The position numbers and the translations under genes are program-made. Source: an uncultured Mollicutes bacterium (GTDB lineage Bacteria; Bacillota_I; Bacilli_A; Acholeplasmatales; Anaeroplasmataceae). From it: DNA of 64,000 bases. The stretch spans positions 1 to 64,000 of the forward strand of contig CAMELE010000009.1 of assembly GCA_945923475.1 (NCBI GenBank), read 5' to 3'. Below the pieces are notes generated by a model. That model searched no databases and was not told the DNA's origin. It worked only from the letters and a program-made list of their open reading frames with translations. Below, piece after piece: positions 18,415 through 27,167 of this stretch. Each line of letters starts with the position of its first letter. Position 1 is the stretch's first letter.

Positions 18415-20862
18415 TTATTTAATTTTAATAGATAATAGTCTTATTTCTAGAGCTTCAACTGTTGTTTGAATTTGAATTTGATTATTTATGATTGCTCCGT
18501 GAGATAATAATATTTTTGGAGATGATTGATTTGCTAAAGCTTTTGTAACTGCTAAGGATGGGTTACTCCTAACTCCGATTTCCTCAGCAGTATCAAAAAT
18601 TGAACCACTGTATCTGTTTACATAAGTCTGCTCCAACTCATAGGTTTTACCTTGAATATTATTTAAACAAATATTAAAAACAATATTCTTGTTTCCAGCA
18701 AATGGTATGTATCTATTATGATATGATAATTCAAAATATTCGCTACAAGCGTATAAATTTGAAAAATGTTCATAATTATATAATAATATTACTATTTTAT
18801 TTGAATTTTCCTTAGTAATAATAATGCCTTTATCCTGTAATATTATTTCATTACCTAAACTAGAAAGGAATTTATATGCATAATAGCTTGGCTTTTTTAA
18901 ACCATTATAGGTAAAAAATCCTAAGCCACCATGTAACATATCATCAGGCATTTGAGTTTCGTCAATCATGTCAGTTAAATACCAATGACCAAATGAATCA
19001 AGCTTATCAATGTTCTCAACTATGTTTTTTATGATATATGTTGAACTAAAAACAGTATCAGATAACAAATTACGATGAGAGGTAGTAAAGTTAAATTCGG
19101 TTAAATAAATAGTTTTTCCATGATAAAAATCGGATGATCTAACAAAGGTAACAAAGCTATTAAATATGTCAGGATCAGTAGAGAACTGTTCCTTTTTTAT
19201 TTGTTTAAAAAAGTTACTTAAGTTGTTAGAACTATAATGAACAATTAAAAAGTCTGGATAGCAATTATTATCCCGTGCATATTTTAAGAATTTTTTGTCA
19301 AAGCTGATTGTTTCGTTACAAACAGGAATTAAAGAAGGAGAGCCTATCCTAAGATTTTGATTTTTTCTTTTTATTGCTTTAAATATTCCTTCGTAAAGCT
19401 TAAAAAAACGATTATCATCTGGTAAACCATATGCAAATTTAGAGGTATCTGGTACATTCCAAAATGTAAATAGCCAACTTTCAATTTGATCACCATATCG
19501 ATCATGTATATGCTCAATAAAGCTTTCTACTAAAAATAAATAATCATCATCATTTATTGGTAAGGAAATTATCATTCCATTTTCATATCTATTATTTGGA
19601 TTTTCAGCCATTGCAGAGGGCATATAGCTTATTTGAATTAAAGGCTTAATGTTTAAACTAAGAATATAATCTAGTACCATATCAACGTATAAGAATGATA
19701 TATTATAGTGGTTGTTTTTCTTAATTACAACATGCATAGTATCATCAAAAATTCCGTTAAATTTGACATACTTAAACGGGATGTCTTGTAATAATTCCTC
19801 AATCATTTTTTTTATTGGATCTGATAGGAAATCAACGGCTCTAGCAACTGTAAAAAAGTTTAGGTATGTTTTTTTTAATGGGGTGGAAGAGTTAAAATCT
19901 GCTATAAAGCTCTGAATAACAGAGTTTTTATGTTTTTTATATGGTAAATCATATTTTTGATTATTATTTTTAAGTAACTTATCTAAATATTTATTTGTTT
20001 CAAATTGCATAGAAATAATTGGATTTACATTCGTATTATCAGAATTTGCTTTTCTACGATATTCAGTCGGAGACATATTATGAATTTTTTTGAATGCTCT
20101 AACATAACCTCTTTGATCTGAAAAACCATAGCGTAAAGCTATATCATTTAGGGTTGTGTTTTCTTCAACTAAGGTGGCTATTGATTTTGAAACTCGCAAT
20201 TCATCATAATAATCTTGAAAATTTTTGCCTAAATTTTTTTCAAAAAACGTAGAAATATAAGGAACAGTCATTTGATATTTATTAGATAGATCCTTTAATG
20301 TAATACTTTTTTCATAATTATCATTTAAGAATTTAATAATCTCTCTTAGCTTTAAAAGCTGTTTTTTTACTGTAACCTTTTTTGAGTTAGAAATTATACG
20401 ATATTTATTCATTAGTTCCGCAAATAATGAATAGATGATTGATAAATTTCCATAGCGACTATTGTCCTGGTATTTTAAATTATAATTAATAAGAGAAGAA
20501 ATTAAAACTTTTATTTTTTGATATGGACTTTTATCCTTTTCTAAAGAAGAATTACAGTCAAATAATAGACCCTCTCTTTCATCTGCACTCAAACCCAAGC
20601 CTTCTAGGTTTATTTGTGCACTCAATACAACTGCCTCCCTCGAATGAAGTTCATAAATGTCAAAGGGGTTGCATAAAAAAACATCATCACTGTTAAGTAT
20701 AAATAGACGATCATTAACAGTTATTTCTAAATATCCCTCCAAAACGTAAAAAAGCTCAATGTTTTGATTCCAATGAGGCTTTATATCGCCTAACTTGTAA
20801 ATATACATTTTCAGTGGTAAATTTTGTTCAAATTTAAATGGTTCATATTTTATATAATTCAT
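18415..20862 (-). CDS. AraC-family regulator fused to a GH39-like domain
   Basis: This 815-residue cytoplasmic protein has three parts. Residues 1-80 form a cupin-type sensing domain (HWNQNIELFYVLEGYLEI). Residues about 170-272 are an AraC double helix-turn-helix (ITLKDLSNKYQMTVPYIS, then LNDIALRYGFSDQRGYVRAF and MSPTEYRR). Residues about 310-815 resemble glycoside hydrolase family 39. In that domain the acid/base motif WNEP reads WNVP (Val470), while the nucleophile-type motif LTEFN keeps Glu589. Hydrolysis is therefore unlikely and a sugar-sensing role is inferred. It is transcribed divergently from the transporter operon and probably controls it. An upstream TTGTAA-N17-TATAAT promoter ends only 6 nt before the ATG, and no ribosome site is present. 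Confidence 0.88.
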   Translation of the reverse strand: MNYIKYEPFKFEQNLPLKMYIYKLGDIKPHWNQNIELFYVLEGYLEITVNDRLFILNSDDVFLCNPFDIYELHSREAVVLSAQINLEGLGLSADEREGLLFDCNSSLEKDKSPYQKIKVLISSLINYNLKYQDNSRYGNLSIIYSLFAELMNKYRIISNSKKVTVKKQLLKLREIIKFLNDNYEKSITLKDLSNKYQMTVPYISTFFEKNLGKNFQDYYDELRVSKSIATLVEENTTLNDIALRYGFSDQRGYVRAFKKIHNMSPTEYRRKANSDNTNVNPIISMQFETNKYLDKLLKNNNQKYDLPYKKHKNSVIQSFIADFNSSTPLKKTYLNFFTVARAVDFLSDPIKKMIEELLQDIPFKYVKFNGIFDDTMHVVIKKNNHYNISFLYVDMVLDYILSLNIKPLIQISYMPSAMAENPNNRYENGMIISLPINDDDYLFLVESFIEHIHDRYGDQIESWLFTFWNVPDTSKFAYGLPDDNRFFKLYEGIFKAIKRKNQNLRIGSPSLIPVCNETISFDKKFLKYARDNNCYPDFLIVHYSSNNLSNFFKQIKKEQFSTDPDIFNSFVTFVRSSDFYHGKTIYLTEFNFTTSHRNLLSDTVFSSTYIIKNIVENIDKLDSFGHWYLTDMIDETQMPDDMLHGGLGFFTYNGLKKPSYYAYKFLSSLGNEIILQDKGIIITKENSNKIVILLYNYEHFSNLYACSEYFELSYHNRYIPFAGNKNIVFNICLNNIQGKTYELEQTYVNRYSGSIFDTAEEIGVRSNPSLAVTKALANQSSPKILLSHGAIINNQIQIQTTVEALEIRLLSIKIK

Positions 20863-20868
20863 ATCTAT

Positions 20869-20897
20869 ATTATATATTAATTAATTGTATTTTACAA
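20869..20897 (-). promoter_or_regulatory. Promoter of the AraC-GH39 regulator
   Basis: On the - strand TTGTAA (20892-20897) and TATAAT (20869-20874) are spaced by 17 nt. Transcription should start at about 20862, the A of the ATG itself, giving a leaderless mRNA. No Shine-Dalgarno sequence lies in front of the start codon, which agrees with this. Confidence 0.7.
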
Positions 20898-20931
20898 GAT
20901 AATAGCAGATTTTTAAGATTTTTTTATTTTA

Positions 20932-20945
20932 TGAAAACGCTTAAA
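20932..20945 (+). promoter_or_regulatory. cre-like operator, copy 1
   Basis: TGAAAACGCTTAAA matches the CcpA catabolite-responsive consensus TGWAARCGYTWNCW at 13 of 14 positions. It lies between the two divergent promoters, upstream of both. A second copy in opposite orientation is centred 52 bp away. Confidence 0.65.
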
Positions 20946-20983
20946 AATACATTTTTATTAAAAATTTAGTCTTAAAATAAAAA

Positions 20984-20997
20984 ATAAAGCGTTTTCA
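20984..20997 (-). promoter_or_regulatory. cre-like operator, copy 2
   Basis: On the - strand the sequence TGAAAACGCTTTAT again matches the cre consensus at 13 of 14 positions. It overlaps the -35 region (20992-20997) of the transporter operon, so bound regulator would block RNA polymerase. It shares the 13-bp core TATGAAAACGCTT with copy 1. A dedicated LacI-type regulator is an alternative to CcpA. Confidence 0.65.
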
Positions 20998-21020
20998 TAT
21001 AATTAAATTAGAATTATAAT
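20992..21020 (+). promoter_or_regulatory. Promoter of the sugar transporter operon
   Basis: TATAAT at 21015-21020 has a weak -35 (TTTTCA, 20992-20997) at 17 nt spacing. A weak -35 overlapped by a cre-like box suggests an activator-dependent, catabolite-repressed promoter. Transcription should begin near 21027, giving a leader of about 70 nt. Confidence 0.65.
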
Positions 21021-21060
21021 ATAAATAGAAAGGTTAGGAAAATTACATTAACCTAAAGGA

Positions 21061-21101
21061 AAGGAGGAGTATGAACTGAATGTTCATACAAACAAATTAT
21101 G
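21061..21101 (+). promoter_or_regulatory. Ribosome binding site with intervening hairpin
   Basis: The only strong Shine-Dalgarno sequence, AAGGAGG at 21061-21067, lies 31 nt before the ATPase start at 21099, too far for normal use. Between them GTATGAAC (21069-21076) and GTTCATAC (21082-21089) form a perfect 8-bp stem with a 5-nt loop. Folding this out leaves about 10 nt between the site and the ATG, the optimal spacing. The 5' arm also holds a minimal reading frame, ATG AAC TGA, at 21071-21079. Confidence 0.65.
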
Positions 21102-23165
21102 AAAGAGCCTATTTTTAAAGCATCACATATTGTAAAGCAATTCGGTCCAACAATTGCTTTAAACGATGTTGATATTGAGATTTATCCTGGTGAAATTCGT
21201 GGCTTTATCGGCGAAAATGGATCTGGTAAATCTACAATGTCTGCTATTATGACAGGAATTTATCAAAAAACATCTGGAACAATGGAATATCATGGAAAGC
21301 CTTGGGAACCATCATCCATGATTGAAGCACTTAATGGTGGTATCGGTATTATTGTTCAAGAATCTGGTACGATTAGTCAAATTAGCGTTGCTGAAAATAT
21401 TTATTTAGGTGAACTAAATCAATTTTCAGGGATCCATTATTTTGAGGAAAGAAGGCTTGAAAATTTTTCACCTTTATTTAAACTTAATATTTCGGATATG
21501 GATTCTATTACTAAAGCTTATATTGATAAGATTGTTATTAATAATAAGCTTAAAGCCAAAAAAATGAAAAAAGAAGCTATTTTAAAGATTAAAGAATTGT
21601 ACTTTGCTCACAAGGATGAGCTTGAAAAAAGTAATTTAGATAATCGTAATGAATTAATTAATCATTTTGATTCAATGGCAAATGATTCATTTAAGAAATT
21701 TAAGGAAAATGAAGAAGCAATTGATGCTAAATATGAAAAGAATGAAGAAAAACTTGATGAGGTTATTGCTAAAAGGAGAAGAACTCATGAACATAATGAG
21801 AATAAAGCTTCCTATAGAAGAGAAGTTAAAAAAGAGTATGATGTAATCTACATGAAGCTTAATTGGCTAAAAAATGACTGTCAGTCATTAAAAAATCATT
21901 ATATAAATTTAGTTAATGATATAAAAGGATTGGGTTGTAATAAGCATATTAAAACTTTTAAGGAATTCTGGTTAAAGACAATATTTGGTCTTTTTGTAAA
22001 TGGTAAAAAGCTTCGTAAGCATGCAGGATATGCTCTTGCAAAGATTGGAGTAAATGATATTAATCCTGGCGTTATTACGGCTGCATATGATATGCAAGCA
22101 AGAAAACTTATTGAAATTGCTAAATGCTTAAATAAAAATCCAGAGATTTTTATTGTTGATGAAACAACAACTGCATTATCTGAAACAGGAAGAAATCTTC
22201 TTTATAAAAAGATGAATGAGCTAAAGGAACAAGGCAAATCAGTTTTGTTTATTTCTCACGATTTAGATGAACTAATGGACAAATGTGATACTCTTACAGT
22301 TTTAAGAGATGGTAATATTGTTGCGAATCTTGATAAGGAAAAAGGTGAATTCGATGCTGACGCAATCAAGAAATATATGATTGGACGTGAGTTAAAGGGT
22401 GATTATTATCGTTCTGATTATGATGGAAACCATAGTTCTGAGGTTGTGTTAAAAATGGTGGACGGAATTGAAGGAAATCAATTACGTCATGTTAATCTAG
22501 AATTACATAAGGGTGAAATTCTTGGAATAGGTGGATTATCTGAATGTGGAATGCATACGTTAGGTAAAGCGTTATTTGGTAATATTAAAATCGAAGGTGG
22601 ATACGTCTATACTGGAGAAAACTTAGATAAATTGGTTAGAAGTGAATCATTCGCGATGAAGCAAAAAATTGGCTACTTATCAAAAAATCGTGATGTTGAA
22701 GCTCTAGCTCTTAAAACATCAATATTTGATAATATAGCAATTGCATCTATAAATAATATTGCTAAATTAAATTTCTTTGTAACAAAATCTGCAGAAAAGA
22801 AGCTTGTAAATGAGCAGGTTAGAAAATTACAAATCAAGTGTAATTCACCTGAACAGCTTGTTAATGCACTATCTGGAGGAAATAAACAAAAGGTTTCCTT
22901 TGCTAAGTGGATAGCTAATGATTCAGAGATATTAATTCTTGATTGTCCAACTCGTGGAGTTGATATCGGTGTAAAGCAATTTATTTATCAATTGTTATAT
23001 AAGATGAAGCAAGAGGGTAAATCAATAATAATGATTTCAGAAGAACTTCCAGAGCTTATTGGTATGTCTGATCGTATTTTAATTATGAAAGATGGACAAA
23101 TCAAGAAGGAGTTTAATAGAAGTAAAACTTTAACACAAGAAGAAATCGTTGAATATATGATTTAG
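21099..23165 (+). CDS. CUT2 sugar ABC transporter ATPase with helical insertion
   Basis: This 688-residue protein has the RbsA/MglA layout of two fused nucleotide-binding domains, but the family is usually about 500 residues. Domain 1 has Walker A GENGSGKST (38-46), the Q-loop Gln87, Walker B IFIVDETTTAL (350-360) and SHDLDE. Domain 2 has a degenerate Walker A (GGLSECGMHTLG), signature LSGGNKQKVSFAKW (591-604) and Walker B ILILDCPTRGVD, where the usual Glu is Cys. Residues about 112-300 form an extra, strongly charged helical region between the Q-loop and the signature of domain 1. It is the first gene of the operon, followed by two permeases and a binding lipoprotein. Confidence 0.92.
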   Translation: MKEPIFKASHIVKQFGPTIALNDVDIEIYPGEIRGFIGENGSGKSTMSAIMTGIYQKTSGTMEYHGKPWEPSSMIEALNGGIGIIVQESGTISQISVAENIYLGELNQFSGIHYFEERRLENFSPLFKLNISDMDSITKAYIDKIVINNKLKAKKMKKEAILKIKELYFAHKDELEKSNLDNRNELINHFDSMANDSFKKFKENEEAIDAKYEKNEEKLDEVIAKRRRTHEHNENKASYRREVKKEYDVIYMKLNWLKNDCQSLKNHYINLVNDIKGLGCNKHIKTFKEFWLKTIFGLFVNGKKLRKHAGYALAKIGVNDINPGVITAAYDMQARKLIEIAKCLNKNPEIFIVDETTTALSETGRNLLYKKMNELKEQGKSVLFISHDLDELMDKCDTLTVLRDGNIVANLDKEKGEFDADAIKKYMIGRELKGDYYRSDYDGNHSSEVVLKMVDGIEGNQLRHVNLELHKGEILGIGGLSECGMHTLGKALFGNIKIEGGYVYTGENLDKLVRSESFAMKQKIGYLSKNRDVEALALKTSIFDNIAIASINNIAKLNFFVTKSAEKKLVNEQVRKLQIKCNSPEQLVNALSGGNKQKVSFAKWIANDSEILILDCPTRGVDIGVKQFIYQLLYKMKQEGKSIIMISEELPELIGMSDRILIMKDGQIKKEFNRSKTLTQEEIVEYMI

Positions 23166-23179
23166 AAAGGAGAATTTAG

Positions 23180-24682
23180 ATGGAGAACATTAATTATAAT
23201 GAGCCAGCTTTACAGTGCGAGTACTTTGATTCACAAATAGTTAATAAGGTTTTAGAATTTTATAAACTAAAGCCTGAGCAAAAGTCAAAGGAAGAGCAAA
23301 CTGCCCTTAAAAATGAAATTAAATGCTTATATTTAGAAGAGGATGCTAAACTAAAATATGAAATTATAAATAGTTTAGCTGACCTAAAGGAAGAACATCT
23401 TTTAACTATTTCTAAGATTAATCAAGAACTTCAAAGTAATTTAAATATGATTGAAGGAAAATATGACAAAGATGATAAAAAACAGCTTCAAGAATATAAG
23501 AATATTAAGGTTGGTCATGAAACAGTTGCGAAAAGGGCAAGAATAAAAGAAAACAATAGCTATGCTGATTTAATAAAAGGTGAAAAATATAAAAGGGTTA
23601 CTCTTCATCTTGAGTATACAAAACTTGTGTACTTAATAACAGGAAAGGTTTCTCCAATAGAAAGCTTACGTAGTAAAAGCTTTGAAATGAGGGCGAATCT
23701 AAATATTAAACGCACATTAAAGAATAAACACACTTGGTTTAATCTAGTTCCTTGGCTTATGCTAATAATAATTATAGCCTCCTATGCAATAGGAAAATCT
23801 ATTACAGGCTATAGTGGTAATTTAGGTGATGTAATTAGTAATGGAATATTCGTTGCAGTTGTAGCTACAGGTGCAGTATATATTTATTCCCAAGGTGGAT
23901 TTGATATGTCACTTGGTAATGCATCCTTGATGTGTGCGACAGTTGCAGCTTTGATGTTCAACTCAACTCACAATTTAGCAGTTTCATTAATTGTGGCAAT
24001 TATTGTTGGTGCTGGACTTGGTATTGTAAATGCCATTTTAGCTACAATGCTTAATTTGCCAGTAATGGTTATGACACTTACAATGATGAATATACTTGCT
24101 GCTATTCATGAGGCTATCTTAGGTAGTCGTGGTGGATTAATTTCTGTTGATACAGGAATGATTTCTAATGTATGGATTTATGCTTTATTCTTATTAATAT
24201 TCTTTATACTATGCTGGTTTATTTTTAACTATACAAAGGTAGGAAGAAGAAACAAATTTATTGGTTCAAATAAGGTTGCAGCTAGATTTAATGGTATTAA
24301 TCTTATGAGAGCAGGTATTATTTCCTTTGCCATTTCCGGTGTAGGATTAGGTATTTGTGGATTCTTATTTGCTTGTTCAAAGTCAGGTAGTATGTATGGT
24401 GCGTCCACTGTTTTGGGACAAGTTGGATTAAACGTTGTTATTGCGATTGTTTTTGGTGGTATGACAACAAGTGGTGGACCAAAGTCAAAGGTAAGTTGCG
24501 CAATAATCGGAGCTTTCTTCTCTGTATTCTTAGACGAATTCTTTGCAGCTATTTCAACTCCAACATTCCAGGTTGGTAATTATTCATATATGGTTAAGGG
24601 AATAGTATTTATCATTGTTTCTCTTGCTAATATGTGGGACACAAGAAGTAAAATGTTAGCTTCAGGAGGTAGTATACAATAA
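23180..24682 (+). CDS. CUT2 ABC transporter permease 1 with N-terminal helical extension
   Basis: Residues about 188-500 are an RbsC-type permease with about 8-10 TM segments and the family segments GGFDMSLGNASLM and VFGGMTTSGGP. Residues 1-185 are an extra hydrophilic, helix-forming domain rich in Lys and Glu with no membrane segment. Normal RbsC proteins begin within about 20 residues of the first TM. The extension shares the pattern IKxLY followed 44 residues later by KY(D/E)K with the insertion in the ATPase, so the two may be related. AAAGGAG precedes the ATG, and the stop overlaps the start of permease 2. Confidence 0.9.
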   Translation: MENINYNEPALQCEYFDSQIVNKVLEFYKLKPEQKSKEEQTALKNEIKCLYLEEDAKLKYEIINSLADLKEEHLLTISKINQELQSNLNMIEGKYDKDDKKQLQEYKNIKVGHETVAKRARIKENNSYADLIKGEKYKRVTLHLEYTKLVYLITGKVSPIESLRSKSFEMRANLNIKRTLKNKHTWFNLVPWLMLIIIIASYAIGKSITGYSGNLGDVISNGIFVAVVATGAVYIYSQGGFDMSLGNASLMCATVAALMFNSTHNLAVSLIVAIIVGAGLGIVNAILATMLNLPVMVMTLTMMNILAAIHEAILGSRGGLISVDTGMISNVWIYALFLLIFFILCWFIFNYTKVGRRNKFIGSNKVAARFNGINLMRAGIISFAISGVGLGICGFLFACSKSGSMYGASTVLGQVGLNVVIAIVFGGMTTSGGPKSKVSCAIIGAFFSVFLDEFFAAISTPTFQVGNYSYMVKGIVFIIVSLANMWDTRSKMLASGGSIQ

Positions 24683-25803
24683 TGAAATATCAAGAACCGA
24701 TTAAATTTAACAGTAAATCTATTATTCATAATAGAAGTGTTCAACGTAAAACTAAAAAATGGTTTTGGTCATTGTTATGTCCTATAATTATGCTTGTGAT
24801 TGCAATTATTATGTCAAGAGCGAGTGGAACATCATTATTCTTTATTGGTAATGCTTCAGATAACTTTTCAAATATTATGATTATGGCTAGAACGGCAGTT
24901 ATGACTTTGATTGCAGCTTTAGCATTAAATACTAATCTTAACTCTGGTAGAATGGATTTCTCATTAGGTGCTACAGGTATTCTAGCTTGCTTATTTGCAT
25001 CACTAATTGTACCTGGGGTAGATACTATTGCTCATATTTTTGAATTTTTATTATTAAGTATAATATTTGGTATGATTTTAGGATTTATTCATTCAATAGT
25101 TTTAATATTAACAAAGCTTCCTCCAATCGTTATATCACTTGGAATGTGCTTAGTTTATGAGGGAATAGCTAAGGTTGTGGCTGTTTCAAACGGATCATCT
25201 GGTACAGTTAATTTACAAATGGGCTCACATACAACCTCTTTCTTTCAAGAACCTATTATTCTAATTCCTCTAGCTATACTTGTTTGTGTTATCATGGCTG
25301 CAGCTTTATGTTACACAAAATTTGGCTATAATAAATTAGCTCTTGTATATGATCAAAAAATATCTGTAGATACAGGTATTAATGAGATTTCTCATTGTAT
25401 TGCTTCATTCATTATTGCTGGTGCTTTAATAGCTATATATCAGGTTATGTCATCTTGTGGTACGTCAAGTATTTCAATTGAGGTTAACCTAGCTTCATCT
25501 GGAGCGGTATTTAGAAATTTCTTACCAATTTTTATTGGTGGTATTTTAGCAAGATATAGTAATCAAATTGTCGGATTATTACTTGCTGTAGTTGGTACAA
25601 CGTTATTGTATTCTTATGGATTTGATAATGCATTGTCATCTACTGTATCTAGCTTAATTAACGGCTTTAGTGTATTTGCAGTATTAGTTTATATGGTTGA
25701 TAAGAATCGCTTCCTTAACTGGTGTAAAATGAAAAAATATGTTTGGAAGGAAAAACGTTTAAATAAAAGAATTAGTGGAGGTGATGTAAATGAAGAAGCA
25801 TAG
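24682..25803 (+). CDS. CUT2 ABC transporter permease 2
   Basis: This is a 373-residue permease with about ten TM segments. It contains an RbsC/LsrD-like core: LNSGRMDFSLGATGILAC, LPPIVISLGMCLVYEGIAK and PIFIGGILARYSNQIVGL. The N-terminal 30 residues are basic and short, so it lacks the large extension of permease 1. It overlaps permease 1 by one base (TAATG) and the binding-protein gene by 14 bases. Two different permeases imply a heterodimeric pore, as in Lsr and nucleoside-type systems. Confidence 0.92.
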   Translation: MKYQEPIKFNSKSIIHNRSVQRKTKKWFWSLLCPIIMLVIAIIMSRASGTSLFFIGNASDNFSNIMIMARTAVMTLIAALALNTNLNSGRMDFSLGATGILACLFASLIVPGVDTIAHIFEFLLLSIIFGMILGFIHSIVLILTKLPPIVISLGMCLVYEGIAKVVAVSNGSSGTVNLQMGSHTTSFFQEPIILIPLAILVCVIMAAALCYTKFGYNKLALVYDQKISVDTGINEISHCIASFIIAGALIAIYQVMSSCGTSSISIEVNLASSGAVFRNFLPIFIGGILARYSNQIVGLLLAVVGTTLLYSYGFDNALSSTVSSLINGFSVFAVLVYMVDKNRFLNWCKMKKYVWKEKRLNKRISGGDVNEEA

Positions 25804-27166
25804 AATATTTAGAAAACTTGCAACCTACCTAGCTCTTGGTGTAACAGCAGCATCATTAGCATCTTGCGAATCCTTGTTTGTGTTCGGTAAGGATGAAATT
25901 AATGCTAATGATATTGAAACCTTTGATGGAACAAACAATGCAATTTTTTTTGCACTATATAATTATTACGGCTACGAAGGACAACACTTTACTAATAAGT
26001 GGTTAGGTATGAACGATGCATTAAAGGATCATGGCATAACTGTTACAGGCTACGAGGGTGAAAAAGATGCAAGAAAATTTAAAATTAAAAGAGAAGAAAA
26101 CTGTGATTTACCAGATGATGCTGTTATATATATGGTTAATAATCAAAACTGGGATGCTGGTATTCAATATAATAAGCCTTTTGCCCAATATCATCCAATG
26201 GCAGTAATTTCAACCTGTAATGGTGTTGAATTTGCCTCATCACCAATCCTATCAACAGGAGATTCGATATCAAATGCTACAATGGGTGGTTTTTCTAAAA
26301 CATATCGTGACGCGTTTGTTAATGGATCATTAAGATATTTAGTTGCTAAATATTCAGCACATATTTTACCTATTTTTGCTGCTTCAGTCGATGCTGTTAA
26401 AAAAGGAGAGGCTATGAGAAATGCTGATGGAACAGCTCTTCATTTAGGGATTACAAACTGGTCAATTCAAACTCTTGATGAGTACGATGAGATGGCTGCA
26501 GTTGATTCAATTAGTTCTGAGCATCCTACTCTTAGAAAAATAAATGTAGATCAGTTCTTTGATCCTAGTAGTGAATCATATGGTGCAGAAAAGCTTGCAC
26601 AATGGGTTAAGGATTCATCAAAAGAAAATGTAAAGGAACTTTATAAACTAAATGGTGAAAATGAAGCCCAGGATAAAGCAACTTATCGAACTGGTAAAGA
26701 GATTAAATGTGGAATTATTGCACCATCTAGTGTTAATGATCAGGTTCAAAAATATATTGATTTTATTAAAGGCTATCTAGCAACAGCATATAATGTGACA
26801 GTTCTTCCAGTTGGAGCTGTTACAAGTAGTAATACACAAAGTCAGGTTGCGAAAACATTATGTAATCAAGGAGCTGATTTTATAATATCTTTACAAGATG
26901 ATACGGATCGTAATAATGCAGCAAGAGTATGTAATGACAATAAGGTTTTCTTTGCAATTGGCGGTTCATGTCAAAATGAAATTGATTATGAAGAAATAAA
27001 AAATTTAAAATATTATGTTGGCTCTATCGGAACCTCAACAAGCGAGGAAAGAAGAGCTGCTAAAGAAATGACAGAGTACTATTTACAATGTATGATTCAT
27101 AGAGCAAATGGCGATTTAGAGGCATTCCAAATTGAATATAAGGGTTTGAGAAAAGAGGATAACTAG
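25790..27166 (+). CDS. Sugar-binding lipoprotein of the ABC transporter
   Basis: This 458-residue protein has a lipoprotein signal (LGVTAASLASC, Cys26) and is predicted to be anchored outside the membrane. The mature part looks like a two-lobed periplasmic binding protein of the sugar/nucleoside (Peripla_BP_4 or BMP-like) type: GIIAPSSVNDQVQKYIDFIKG, then LCNQGADFIISLQDD and FAIGGSCQNEID. It is larger than typical RbsB (about 300 residues), with a central insertion around residues 150-300. Placement after two permeases fixes its role. GGAGGTGA precedes the ATG. The ligand cannot be deduced from sequence alone. Confidence 0.88.
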   Translation: MKKHRIFRKLATYLALGVTAASLASCESLFVFGKDEINANDIETFDGTNNAIFFALYNYYGYEGQHFTNKWLGMNDALKDHGITVTGYEGEKDARKFKIKREENCDLPDDAVIYMVNNQNWDAGIQYNKPFAQYHPMAVISTCNGVEFASSPILSTGDSISNATMGGFSKTYRDAFVNGSLRYLVAKYSAHILPIFAASVDAVKKGEAMRNADGTALHLGITNWSIQTLDEYDEMAAVDSISSEHPTLRKINVDQFFDPSSESYGAEKLAQWVKDSSKENVKELYKLNGENEAQDKATYRTGKEIKCGIIAPSSVNDQVQKYIDFIKGYLATAYNVTVLPVGAVTSSNTQSQVAKTLCNQGADFIISLQDDTDRNNAARVCNDNKVFFAIGGSCQNEIDYEEIKNLKYYVGSIGTSTSEERRAAKEMTEYYLQCMIHRANGDLEAFQIEYKGLRKEDN

Positions 27167-27167
27167 T

